Shown here piece by piece: positions 5,810 through 13,561 of a DNA stretch of 15,319 bases. A program made the translations under genes and the position numbers. Origin of the DNA: Micavibrio sp. (GTDB lineage Bacteria > Pseudomonadota > Alphaproteobacteria > Micavibrionales > Micavibrionaceae); assembly GCA_030824805.1 (NCBI GenBank), contig JAPJRC010000051.1, positions 1-15,319 of the forward strand. Direction: 5' to 3'. The notes beneath the pieces are model-generated. The model was not told the origin of the DNA and ran no database searches. It was given only the letters and a program-made list of their open reading frames with translations. Numbering within the stretch: the first letter of the stretch is position 1; every line of letters begins with the position of its first letter.

Positions 5810-6844
5810 TTGGGTAAGATAATAGGTGCAGGGGAAAGAGACAGGGGCATGAACCTTAAGACCAGCATATTGATCCTACTTGTTCTTTCGGCGGTGTTGA
5901 TCATCGCGCCGAGCAGCAATGATGCCTGCGCCCAATCGACCATTGCGCAGCAAACTTGCGATACACAGGTCTGGAGAACCATGGAAACCCGCGCCCGTCT
6001 GGAGACAGAGCGCGAAATCATGCAGAACCAGAACCTTATTTTTAAAGCAGACAGTATTCTGAACTATACGTGTTTTGACAGCTTCGCCGCGCACGCCGCG
6101 CAAAACGTCGGTATTCTCTTCACGCATACGACTTACTTCACGGGAAGCCAGGTTATTCAATGGGGTAACCCGAACGGTATGGATTACGCGCTGGACAATG
6201 CCGTGCGCAGATCGATGGACACGTATATCACCAGCAACTTTAACCATTCATATCTTGGTGGTCGCGGACAATATGTCGGTCTGCAAACGCCGATCGTGAA
6301 CCAGATTCCCGCGCAAGGCGGACAGTATCAGTGCGATGTGATGGCCGAAGTCTGGCGCGTGGCGAAGTGCTTGAACTTCATTCACACACAAGATTTTGCA
6401 ACCACGGACGGCTTCTATCCCTATATCGACTTGCGCGGCATCGGCTATCCTGATGTTGCAGGCTATGCCAACGCTTCGATCAACGACACACGCCGCTTCC
6501 CCACCGCGTGCTCCGGAACCCCAATTACGGGCAGCACATGGGAAGTCGCGTATCGTGACAGCCGCAACGAAACCGGATTTGGCGCAAACGACCGTTATTA
6601 CGATTACGGCGAGCCTCTTCGCGAGACGTTCCGCGCTGTTCGCGAACTCGTAGAGCCTGCCACATGCGGTCCTGCGCTCCCTACCGGCGTCATGGTTATT
6701 CTTGGCCCGGGCACAGCACAAGGTGATCGTTATATGGACGGTATCTGTACGAATCCTGGCTGTTCGTACCGCCGTGGTTCCGCTTCGAGCGTAGGCACAT
6801 GTACAACCGCTGCGCCGGCAGCTGGCGGTGGTGCCGCACCATAA
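5810..6844 (+). CDS. Exported protein homologous to the C-terminal domain of the M23 peptidase
   Basis: 344 residues from TTG 5810, or 331 from ATG 5849. TTG is chosen for its strong Shine-Dalgarno; the 13 extra residues lengthen the basic N-region, much as in the upstream M23 protein. A signal peptide follows (hydrophobic ILILLVLSAVLII, cleavage near ACA-QS). Nearly all of the mature protein aligns by eye with residues about 270-549 of the M23 protein. Shared features are TC/GC at the start, W, L-x-T-x-R-E-x-x, I-x-KADS-x-L-x-Y-x-CF, SNFNHSYLGG, QCDVMAEVWRVAKC, the P-TGV block, and the GCSYRRG...GTC end. It has no peptidase motifs and no linker. The tail is Ala/Gly rich. Paired conserved cysteines suggest a disulphide-stabilised periplasmic or surface protein. 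I do not recognise the family. It is the last gene before a strong terminator. Confidence 0.87.
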   Translation: MGKIIGAGERDRGMNLKTSILILLVLSAVLIIAPSSNDACAQSTIAQQTCDTQVWRTMETRARLETEREIMQNQNLIFKADSILNYTCFDSFAAHAAQNVGILFTHTTYFTGSQVIQWGNPNGMDYALDNAVRRSMDTYITSNFNHSYLGGRGQYVGLQTPIVNQIPAQGGQYQCDVMAEVWRVAKCLNFIHTQDFATTDGFYPYIDLRGIGYPDVAGYANASINDTRRFPTACSGTPITGSTWEVAYRDSRNETGFGANDRYYDYGEPLRETFRAVRELVEPATCGPALPTGVMVILGPGTAQGDRYMDGICTNPGCSYRRGSASSVGTCTTAAPAAGGGAAP

Positions 6845-6850
6845 TGAAAC

Positions 6851-6876
6851 AGGCCGCTTTGAGCGGCCTTTTCTTT
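6851..6876 (+). terminator. Intrinsic terminator of the exported-protein cluster
   Basis: Perfect 8-bp GC-rich stem AGGCCGCT (6851-6858) / AGCGGCCT (6862-6869) with a TTG loop, then TTTCTTT. It begins 6 bp after the stop at 6844. In the other direction the stem is followed only by GTTTCATT, so it works weakly at best for the convergent gene. Confidence 0.9.
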
Positions 6877-6893
6877 GTCCTGATTTTTGACTT

Positions 6894-7250
6894 CTAATGT
6901 TTTTGTCCGTCTTCACGGTTCTTCATGTATTGCAGAACAATCTGCGCGATCTTCTGCCTGTCCACCGGAACCATGCCGTTCTCGTCGGCAACATCCATTA
7001 AGGGAGCTTCTGCTTTAGGAGGCTCAGCGGGCGGCGTCACAGGTTTGTAATCACGCTTGAACAACCCCTGTTTCAAAGGTGCTTCGCTTTTGGTTGTCTG
7101 TTGCTCCGGTGGCATATGAGGCGACAAACGCTCTTTCATCGCAGCCAGCAAGGCGGGATCGATTCGCGATCTGGTATCACGCAGAATAGCCATCGCCCGT
7201 TCCCGGATGATGCGGCTTGCGGCCTTTGTAGGATCGCCCCGATCGCTCAT
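6894..7250 (-). CDS. Hypothetical cytosolic protein, helical with Pro-rich linker
   Basis: 118 residues, not recognised. It has no signal peptide, membrane segment or cysteine. Residues 1-45 look helical and basic (RIIRERAMAILRDTRSRI). Residues 48-85 are a Pro/Lys/Glu-rich, probably disordered linker, and residues 97-112 form a second short helix (RQKIAQIVLQYMK). The ATG at 7250 has an AAAGG ribosome site 6 nt upstream, supplied by one copy of a 10-bp direct repeat. It is convergent with the exported cluster and divergent from waaA. A minus-strand TATAAT lies about 60 bp upstream. Confidence 0.78.
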   Translation of the reverse strand: MSDRGDPTKAASRIIRERAMAILRDTRSRIDPALLAAMKERLSPHMPPEQQTTKSEAPLKQGLFKRDYKPVTPPAEPPKAEAPLMDVADENGMVPVDRQKIAQIVLQYMKNREDGQKH

Positions 7251-7309
7251 CTATACCTTTGCCTTTCGGCCAAAACCGCCCTATACCTTTAAGAGCGGCT
7301 GGCCCAGCC

Positions 7310-7338
7310 ATTATACCGCGAAACAGAAAGAAATATAA
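7310..7338 (-). promoter_or_regulatory. Possible promoter of the 118-residue gene
   Basis: Minus strand: consensus -10 TATAAT (7315-7310), 17-bp spacer, poor -35 TTATAT (7338-7333). The predicted start falls at about 7303, inside the 6-bp palindrome GGCTGG-C-CCAGCC (7297-7309), which could be an operator. It gives a leader of about 53 nt. Confidence 0.4.
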
Positions 7339-7339
7339 G
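7311..7339 (+). promoter_or_regulatory. Possible promoter of the waaA operon
   Basis: TTATAC (7311-7316), 17 bp, TATAAG (7334-7339), about 20 bp before ATG 7359. The -35 is poor. It covers almost exactly the same bases as the opposing promoter, so the two would compete. Confidence 0.3.
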
Positions 7340-7358
7340 GGTTTAGCGTAAAACAGCC

Positions 7359-8657
7359 ATGTCGGGCCTGCTTAAAGTCTATGAAACGCTCACGCGTGCC
7401 GGAAAGCCCGCTTTGAAGCAACTGCTGCGCCTTCGTGAAAAGCGGGGAAAAGAAGATCCCGCCCGTATTGGCGAGCGGATGGGCGCACCTTCACGCCCAA
7501 GGCCCGCAGGTCGCTTGATCTGGATACACGCCGCGAGCGTTGGCGAAGCACAATCCGCCCTTATTCTTATCGATGCCATCGGGCGCTATGCACCCGGCGC
7601 AAATATTCTCATCACCACCGGAACGTTGACGTCGGCAACACTCATGGAAAAGCGGCTGCCCGTTTCCGCGTTTCATCAATTCGTGCCTGTCGACAATCCT
7701 GACTGGGTGAATTCGTTTCTCGATCACTGGAAACCTGATCTGGCGCTTTGGATGGAATCCGAACTATGGCCCAACATGCTGACGTCGTTAAAGACGCGCA
7801 GTGTCCCCCTTGTTCTGGTGAATGCCCGTCTCTCTGACAAGTCCTTTGCCAACTGGTCCAGAATTAAAGAATTCGCAAAGCATATTACCGGTTGTTTTTC
7901 GGCCATTCTGGCACAAACGGAAAAAGACGCGGCGCATTACCGTGCTCTCGGCGCAAAGAATGTCATAGTTACGGACAACATAAAATACAGCGCCGCACCC
8001 CTGCCTTATGATTCCGGCGCGCTGTCGGCGCTTTCCCTTGCCGTTGATAACAGGCCGCGCTGGGTATATGCCAGCACACATGCCGGCGAAGAAGCGCTTG
8101 CATGCCGTGCGCACAAAGTATTGAAAGAGAAAATTCCAGACCTTTTGACGATAATCGTTCCACGCCATCCGGAACGCCGCGAACAGGTCGCCGATACATG
8201 TTTCGAGAATGGCGTAAAATTCCGCCTGCGCGGCCATAACAACGCACTGCCCGTATCGGACGACGATGTCTATATTGTCGACACGCTTGGCGAACTCGGG
8301 CTTTTTTACACGCTTTGCCCGATCGCCATGATCGGCCGCTCGTTCAGCGACGATGGCGGAGGCGGACACAACCCTGTCGAGGCGGCGCAGTTGGGTTGCG
8401 CGGTTCTAACCGGCCCCAACAACCAATATCAACGCCAGATCTACGACGACATGCAGGAATTTTCCGCAGTGGTGGAACTCGCAGACGAGACGGAACTGAC
8501 TTCCATTCTGGAAGAGCTGCTAACACACCCGGCGAAATTGCAGGTGCTGCAAAGCAAGGCTGGCGCGTTCGTGGATCATAAAACCCACGTGATAGACGTT
8601 GTGCTGGAACAGTTGAAACCCTTTCTGAATGTGCCGGAGGACAGGCATGTTGCCTAG
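7359..8657 (+). CDS. waaA: 3-deoxy-D-manno-octulosonic acid (Kdo) transferase
   Basis: Inner-membrane-associated GT30 glycosyltransferase (KdtA/WaaA) that adds Kdo from CMP-Kdo to the lipid A precursor, starting the lipopolysaccharide core. At 432 residues it has family length. N-terminal domain: RRGKEDPARIGER-like motif at about 28-40, HAASVGE at 57-63 with the catalytic base Glu63, and WMESELWPN at about 130. The C-terminal nucleotide-sugar half carries the GGGGHNPVEAAQLG motif. The N-terminus is amphipathic rather than an obvious membrane helix. ATG 7359 is supported by alignment to remembered homologues, but no strong ribosome site is seen. It overlaps lpxK by 11 bp. Whether it adds one or two Kdo residues cannot be told. 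Confidence 0.96.
   Translation: MSGLLKVYETLTRAGKPALKQLLRLREKRGKEDPARIGERMGAPSRPRPAGRLIWIHAASVGEAQSALILIDAIGRYAPGANILITTGTLTSATLMEKRLPVSAFHQFVPVDNPDWVNSFLDHWKPDLALWMESELWPNMLTSLKTRSVPLVLVNARLSDKSFANWSRIKEFAKHITGCFSAILAQTEKDAAHYRALGAKNVIVTDNIKYSAAPLPYDSGALSALSLAVDNRPRWVYASTHAGEEALACRAHKVLKEKIPDLLTIIVPRHPERREQVADTCFENGVKFRLRGHNNALPVSDDDVYIVDTLGELGLFYTLCPIAMIGRSFSDDGGGGHNPVEAAQLGCAVLTGPNNQYQRQIYDDMQEFSAVVELADETELTSILEELLTHPAKLQVLQSKAGAFVDHKTHVIDVVLEQLKPFLNVPEDRHVA
8636..8640 (+). promoter_or_regulatory. Shine-Dalgarno deciding the lpxK start
   Basis: GGAGG lies 6 nt before ATG 8647, inside the end of waaA. It favours 8647 over the in-frame ATG at 8629. Confidence 0.7.
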
Positions 8658-9597
8658 CACACCAAAACTTTGGCAGACGCGCGGCTTACTTGCATATGCA
8701 CTTCTACCGTTCTCGTGGCTATATAACTTTGGTCACTGCATCAAAACAAGGCTTTCGACACCCTATCAAAGCACCCTGCCCGTTATTTGTGTTGGCGGCG
8801 TTGTGGTCGGCGGCAGCGGAAAAACACCTATCGTGCACGTGCTTATCAAGCTGGCGCGCGAGGAAATGGGCTTTGTGAATCCCGTTATTCTTACCCGCGG
8901 TTACGGCGGCTCTTTGCGGGGCCCAACTGTAGTGGATGCGCGGCAGCATAATTATAAGGATGTCGGTGACGAGGCGCTTTTGCACGCCGCGCATGCTTCT
9001 ACCATTGTTTCAAAAGACCGCGCGGCGGGATTGCGCCTTGCCGAAGCCATGGGTGCAGACCTCGTTATCATGGATGACGGATTGCAAAACAATTCCATCG
9101 CCAAAACCATTTCGTTTGCCGTCGTTGACGCCCAATACAAATTCGGTAATGGCTTTACGCTGCCCGCAGGTCCGTTGCGTGAGCCGGTAGCTTGTGCCTT
9201 GAAGAAAATAGATGCGGTGATATTTACAAACGGCGACGCATCTATAGACAAAACCGCATTCAAAACTTCTCTGCAAATATTGTCAGACAACGACAAAAAC
9301 CGGAAATATCTGGCGTTTGCAGGGCTCGGCCATCCGGAAAAGTTTAAAGCCACGCTTGAGCAAAATGGATTCAACGTAAAAGCCTTCAAACCTTTTCCAG
9401 ACCATTATCCCTACACGCCGGAAGACATCGAACAGCTTTTCGATCTGGCAAACGAAGATATGCTGATCACGACGCAAAAGGATCTGGTGCGCATTCCAGG
9501 CGCATACTGGAACCATATCCATACGCTCAACATCGGCTATGTGTTTGACAATCCTCTCGCCGTTTGCAACCTGATCCGTGCAAGGCTTGGGCGATGA
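8647..9597 (+). CDS. lpxK: Tetraacyldisaccharide 4'-kinase
   Basis: Phosphorylates the 4'-position of tetraacyldisaccharide-1-phosphate with ATP to form lipid IVA, on the cytosolic face of the inner membrane. 316 residues, typical of the family. The Trp/Tyr-rich hydrophobic N-terminus (about 8-30) fits a membrane anchor. The Walker A loop is GGVVVGGSGKTP (50-61, Lys59, Thr60), and the MDDGLQN motif typical of LpxK follows around 140. It is joined by overlap to waaA upstream and by the 4-bp ATGA to the acyltransferase downstream, so the three are probably co-translated. Confidence 0.96.
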   Translation: MLPSTPKLWQTRGLLAYALLPFSWLYNFGHCIKTRLSTPYQSTLPVICVGGVVVGGSGKTPIVHVLIKLAREEMGFVNPVILTRGYGGSLRGPTVVDARQHNYKDVGDEALLHAAHASTIVSKDRAAGLRLAEAMGADLVIMDDGLQNNSIAKTISFAVVDAQYKFGNGFTLPAGPLREPVACALKKIDAVIFTNGDASIDKTAFKTSLQILSDNDKNRKYLAFAGLGHPEKFKATLEQNGFNVKAFKPFPDHYPYTPEDIEQLFDLANEDMLITTQKDLVRIPGAYWNHIHTLNIGYVFDNPLAVCNLIRARLGR

Positions 9598-10442
9598 AAA
9601 AAATATCGCACCTGCTTGAAGCTATTGCTCTATGGATCGCCTTTGCGGTTTTTCGTGCCATTGGTTCGGACAATGCCTCTGCCTTGGGCGGCTGGATAGG
9701 TCGCACGGTTGGGCCACGTCTTGCAGCTTCACGCAAAGCGCTTGGCAATCTCCAAAAATCCTTACCCGATGCCAACCACGAAAAAATCCTGCGGGACATG
9801 TGGGATAATCTGGGGCGTGTTATTGCCGAATATCCCCATCTTGAAAAAATCCTGCACAAACGCACGGATATTTACGGCATTGAGCATTTTGAAGCACTAG
9901 ATAAGGAAACACCATTCATTCTTATTGGCGGCCATCTTGCAAACTGGGAATTGCTCCCCCCTTGCATGAATGAAAGGCTGCACAGACCGATCACGGGCGT
10001 TTACAGGGAACCCAATAATCCCTACACCGCAAAAATACTGGATAAATGCCGCAATTTTGGCAAGCAAGGGCAGTATGTGCCGAAATCGTCGGCAGGCACA
10101 CGCGCACTGGTTAAAGCGATTCAGCAAAAAGGGAATATCGGAATTCTTATCGACCAGAAATATAACGAAGGGGTTCCTGTTGAGTTCTTCGGTCGTCCGG
10201 CCATGACGAGCACTGCCCCTGCGCAGTTGGCATTGAAATACAAGGCGCCCATTTTGCCGATGCAGATCGTCCGTCAGAAAAACCGATTTAAAATAATTTT
10301 CTATCCCCCGCTCGACACCGATGGCAAAGATGAAGCCGCGATCATGCACGATGCCAACAAGCTTCTGGAAGGCTGGATAAGAGAGAACCTCGGGCAATGG
10401 CTCTGGTTGCACAGGCGCTGGGATTCAAAGGCCCTCCAATAA
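9594..10442 (+). CDS. lpxL: Lipid A late acyltransferase (LpxL/HtrB family)
   Basis: Adds a secondary acyl chain to Kdo-lipid A from acyl-ACP at the inner membrane. 282 residues, near usual length. An N-terminal hydrophobic helix (about 9-23) anchors it. The catalytic H-X4-E motif is GGHLANWE (His114, Glu119). The YREPNNP segment, the LIDQKYNEGVPVEFFG block and the closing WLHRRWDS are all family hallmarks. The start overlaps the lpxK stop. LpxL, LpxM and LpxP cannot be told apart by motif, so the precise chain is uncertain; the symbol denotes the family. No clear terminator is seen in the 108 bp that follow. Confidence 0.92.
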   Translation: MKKISHLLEAIALWIAFAVFRAIGSDNASALGGWIGRTVGPRLAASRKALGNLQKSLPDANHEKILRDMWDNLGRVIAEYPHLEKILHKRTDIYGIEHFEALDKETPFILIGGHLANWELLPPCMNERLHRPITGVYREPNNPYTAKILDKCRNFGKQGQYVPKSSAGTRALVKAIQQKGNIGILIDQKYNEGVPVEFFGRPAMTSTAPAQLALKYKAPILPMQIVRQKNRFKIIFYPPLDTDGKDEAAIMHDANKLLEGWIRENLGQWLWLHRRWDSKALQ

Positions 10443-10550
10443 TTACCATAACGATGAAATCACTATTGAAAGCTTGCGGTTTTCCAAGGGATTGCCTTAA
10501 AAGATAATGACTTTATTTTATTGAATAATTTGAACGACGGAACAAGACGT

Positions 10551-11930
10551 ATGACACAGGCGGCAAAGGCACAAATGGCACAGGATACATGGGCCCCCGA
10601 CACATGGCGGAACAAACCCGCCAAGCAGCTGCCGGACTATCCGGATGAAGCAGCCCTTGCCGATGCCGAAAAAACCATGGCCGGTATGCCCCCGCTCGTT
10701 TTTGCCGGAGAAGCACGCCGCCTGAAAGCACAGCTGGCGGATGTCGCCGCAGGGAAAGCGTTTGTTCTTCAGGGCGGCGATTGCGCCGAAAGCTTCGCCG
10801 AATTCGGTGCGAACAAAATCCGCGACACATTCCGCGTTCTGCTTCAGATGGCGGTGGTCATGACATTCGGCGGGCAATTGCCGATCGTAAAGATGGGCCG
10901 CATGGCTGGCCAGTTTGCAAAACCGCGTTCTGAGCCGAACGAAACCAAGAACGGCGTGACGCTGCCGAGCTATCGGGGCGATATCATCAACGCCAACGAG
11001 TTTACGGCAGAGGCCCGCATTCCAGATCCGCAACGCATGATCCGCGCCTACAACCAATCCGCGGCGACGTTGAACCTTCTGCGTGCATTCGCACAGGGCG
11101 GTTATGCGGACCTTGCAAAGATCCATAGCTGGAACCTCGATTTCATCAAGGACTCTCCGCTAGGCGAACGTTTTGATCGCATGGCAAACCAGATCGACCA
11201 ATCGCTTGCCTTCATGCGCGCCTGCGGCATTTCCTCGGAAACAGTACCTGCCATGCGCGAAACGGATTTCTACACATGCCACGAGGCCCTTCTGCTTCCC
11301 TACGAACAAGCGATGACACGGGTGGATTCGACGTCCGGCGACTGGTACGACACCTCCGCTCACTTCCTGTGGATTGGCGCGCGCACAAACCAGAATGACG
11401 GGGCGCAGATCGAATTCGTCCGCGGCATCAAAAACCCGATCGGTTTGAAAATCCCGCCATCGCTGGATGCGGACACTCTTCTGCGTTCTATCGATGTTAT
11501 GAATCCGGACAACGAAGCCGGTCGTCTCACCCTGATTGCACGCATGGGTGCGGGTCAGGTGAAAGACAAGCTCACCCCGCTCGTCAAGGCCGTTCAGAAA
11601 GAAGGACGGAATGTGGCTTGGGTGTGCGATCCGATGCATGGCAACACGCAGGTGTCCAGCACAGGCTACAAAACACGCATGTTCGACAACATCCTTTCTG
11701 AAGTGCGCGACTTCTTTGCGGTTCACCGTGAAATCGGCACACATGCGGGCGGTGTTCATTTTGAATTGACCGGTCAGAACGTAACCGAATGCGTCGGTGG
11801 TACACATGAAGTGACCGAAGAAGATCTGTCGTCGCGTTATCACACGGCATGCGATCCGCGTTTGAACGCCAACCAGGCGCTTGAGCTCGCCTTCCTCGTG
11901 GCAGACGAACTCAAAGCGGCGCGTTCGTAA
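10551..11930 (+). CDS. aroG: Class II 3-deoxy-7-phosphoheptulonate (DAHP) synthase
   Basis: First step of the shikimate pathway: phosphoenolpyruvate plus erythrose-4-phosphate give DAHP, in the cytosol. 459 residues, the plant/mycobacterial-type class II enzyme and not the E. coli class I type. Visible signatures: QLPDYPD, LVFAGEARRLK, LQGGDCAESF with metal ligand Cys78, KMGRMAGQFAKPRS, the WVCDPMHGN motif with a His ligand, GGVHFELTGQNVTEC with a Glu ligand, and YHTACDPRLN with an Asp ligand. ATG 10551 is preferred; the in-frame TTG at 10521 lengthens an unconserved N-terminus and ATG 10575 shortens it. Symbol usage differs between species; aroG follows the mycobacterial enzyme. It overlaps nadE by one base. 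Confidence 0.95.
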   Translation: MTQAAKAQMAQDTWAPDTWRNKPAKQLPDYPDEAALADAEKTMAGMPPLVFAGEARRLKAQLADVAAGKAFVLQGGDCAESFAEFGANKIRDTFRVLLQMAVVMTFGGQLPIVKMGRMAGQFAKPRSEPNETKNGVTLPSYRGDIINANEFTAEARIPDPQRMIRAYNQSAATLNLLRAFAQGGYADLAKIHSWNLDFIKDSPLGERFDRMANQIDQSLAFMRACGISSETVPAMRETDFYTCHEALLLPYEQAMTRVDSTSGDWYDTSAHFLWIGARTNQNDGAQIEFVRGIKNPIGLKIPPSLDADTLLRSIDVMNPDNEAGRLTLIARMGAGQVKDKLTPLVKAVQKEGRNVAWVCDPMHGNTQVSSTGYKTRMFDNILSEVRDFFAVHREIGTHAGGVHFELTGQNVTECVGGTHEVTEEDLSSRYHTACDPRLNANQALELAFLVADELKAARS

Positions 11931-13519
11931 TGTTGCTCGGCGGCCTCAAAATCGCCATTGCGCAGATCAATCCGACCCTTGGAAACATTGGCCGCAACAG
12001 CCTTCTGATCCGCGAAACGCTTGCACAGATCGGCAACGAGCCGGACATTATTGTTTTCCCGGAACTGGTAATTTGCGGCTATCCGCCCGAAGACCTCGTT
12101 ATCAAAAAATCTTTCGTGCAGGCATGCATGGAAGAATCGAAGAAGATCATCGCGGATCATCAGGATGCGCCCGCCTTTATTCTCACAACGCCTTGGGAAA
12201 AAGACGGCAAGCATTACAACGCCGCCTTGCTTGCCGAAGCCGGGCGTATCAAGCATATCGTTCTTAAAAACAATTTGCCTAATTACGGCGTGTTTGATGA
12301 AAAACGCGTGTTTGAAAGTGGCCCGCTGCCGGATCCGGTAGAATTCAAGGGGCATAAAATCGGTATCGCCATATGCGAGGACATATGGTTTGAACCGGCC
12401 TGCATGCAGCTTAAAACAAAAGGCGCAGAGATCATTCTCTCTCCGAACGGGAGCCCTTACAGCAACAAGAAGCACAAGATGCGCGAGGAAATAATCGCCA
12501 CGCGCGTAAAAGAGACCGGCCTTCCCCTTGTGTATGTGAACCAGCTCGGCGGGCAGGACGATCTTGTTTATGACGGTGGGTCCATGGCTTATGACTCAAA
12601 CGGCAAAAAAATCTTTCAGGCCCCCTACTGCGAGCCCTATGTCGGTCTTCTTAAAAACGAAGTGTCAAAAGAGCCTTCGCAAGAGGCAGAAATTTACGAT
12701 GTGCTCAAACTGGGTTTGAAAGATTACATCGACAAGAACAATTTCAAAGGCGTTATCATCGGCATGTCGGGCGGAATAGATTCCGCGCTCTCAGCCGCGA
12801 TTGCCGTCGACGCGCTCGGGGCGGATAAGGTGCGCACGGTTATGCTCCCTTCTCCGTTCACGTCCAAGGAAAGCTTTGAGGACGCCGAAGCATGCTCGAA
12901 AGCGCTAGGCTGCTCTTATGAAATCATTTCCATCGAACCCGCAATGAAAGCATTCGAGAAAATGCTGCCGAACCTTTCCGGCCTTGCACATGAAAACATG
13001 CAATCGCGCGCGCGCGGCGTAACGCTTATGTCGCTTTCCAACCAGACAGGATGGATGGTTTTAACGACAGGAAACAAATCCGAAATGGCCGTGGGCTACG
13101 CCACGCTCTATGGCGACATGTGCGGCGGCTTTAACGTCCTGAAAGACATCTACAAGACCAAAGTCTATGAACTTTCCAAATACCGGAACAGCCTTTCCAA
13201 GGTCATACCGGAACGCATCCTGACCAAGGCCCCCACCGCCGAGCTGCGCGACAACCAGACAGATCAGGACAGCCTGCCGCCCTATGACGTTCTGGACGCG
13301 ATTCTGGAAGGTTTTGTGGAGCAGGATCTGGGACAGACCGAACTTGTTAAAAAGGGGTTCGATCCCGCCACGGTCAAAAAGGTTCATACTCTTCTGGATG
13401 TATCCGAATACAAACGCCGCCAAAGCGCACCGGGGCCTAAGGTGACAACCCGCGCCTTCGGCCGCGACCGCCGCTACCCGATCACCAACGGGCACCGCTT
13501 CGGCATTGAAAAAGAATAA
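11930..13519 (+). CDS. nadE: Glutamine-dependent NAD+ synthetase
   Basis: Converts nicotinic acid adenine dinucleotide to NAD+ using ATP and glutamine-derived ammonia, in the cytosol. 529 residues, two domains. The N-terminal nitrilase-type glutaminase (about 5-245) shows the Glu-Lys-Cys triad: E45 in FPELV, K113 in LKNNLPNYG, C149 in AICEDIW. The C-terminal synthetase (about 260-529) has the ATP pyrophosphatase loop SGGIDS (280-285), TTGNKSE, and the AELRDNQTDQDSLPPY block. All catalytic residues are present. The start ATG overlaps the TAA of the preceding gene (TAATG), indicating coupling. A short imperfect hairpin (GGTCT/AGACC, 13525-13542) follows, but without a U-tract. Confidence 0.97.
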   Translation: MLLGGLKIAIAQINPTLGNIGRNSLLIRETLAQIGNEPDIIVFPELVICGYPPEDLVIKKSFVQACMEESKKIIADHQDAPAFILTTPWEKDGKHYNAALLAEAGRIKHIVLKNNLPNYGVFDEKRVFESGPLPDPVEFKGHKIGIAICEDIWFEPACMQLKTKGAEIILSPNGSPYSNKKHKMREEIIATRVKETGLPLVYVNQLGGQDDLVYDGGSMAYDSNGKKIFQAPYCEPYVGLLKNEVSKEPSQEAEIYDVLKLGLKDYIDKNNFKGVIIGMSGGIDSALSAAIAVDALGADKVRTVMLPSPFTSKESFEDAEACSKALGCSYEIISIEPAMKAFEKMLPNLSGLAHENMQSRARGVTLMSLSNQTGWMVLTTGNKSEMAVGYATLYGDMCGGFNVLKDIYKTKVYELSKYRNSLSKVIPERILTKAPTAELRDNQTDQDSLPPYDVLDAILEGFVEQDLGQTELVKKGFDPATVKKVHTLLDVSEYKRRQSAPGPKVTTRAFGRDRRYPITNGHRFGIEKE

Positions 13520-13561
13520 CAAAAGGTCTATTTATAGAGACCAAAATTAAGGAAATAGAGA

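Noticed and set aside
10443..10550. Promoter for the DAHP synthase operon (TTGCGG, GATAAT and similar hexamers)
   Set aside because: Spacers between candidate -35 and -10 hexamers are wrong (for example 23 bp), so no specific site can be supported, although a promoter in this 108-bp gap is likely.
13525..13542. Hairpin between nadE and gltX as a terminator
   Set aside because: The stem GGTCT/AGACC is 5 bp with AT-rich filling and is followed by AAAATTAAGG rather than T residues; it may be nothing more than leader structure.
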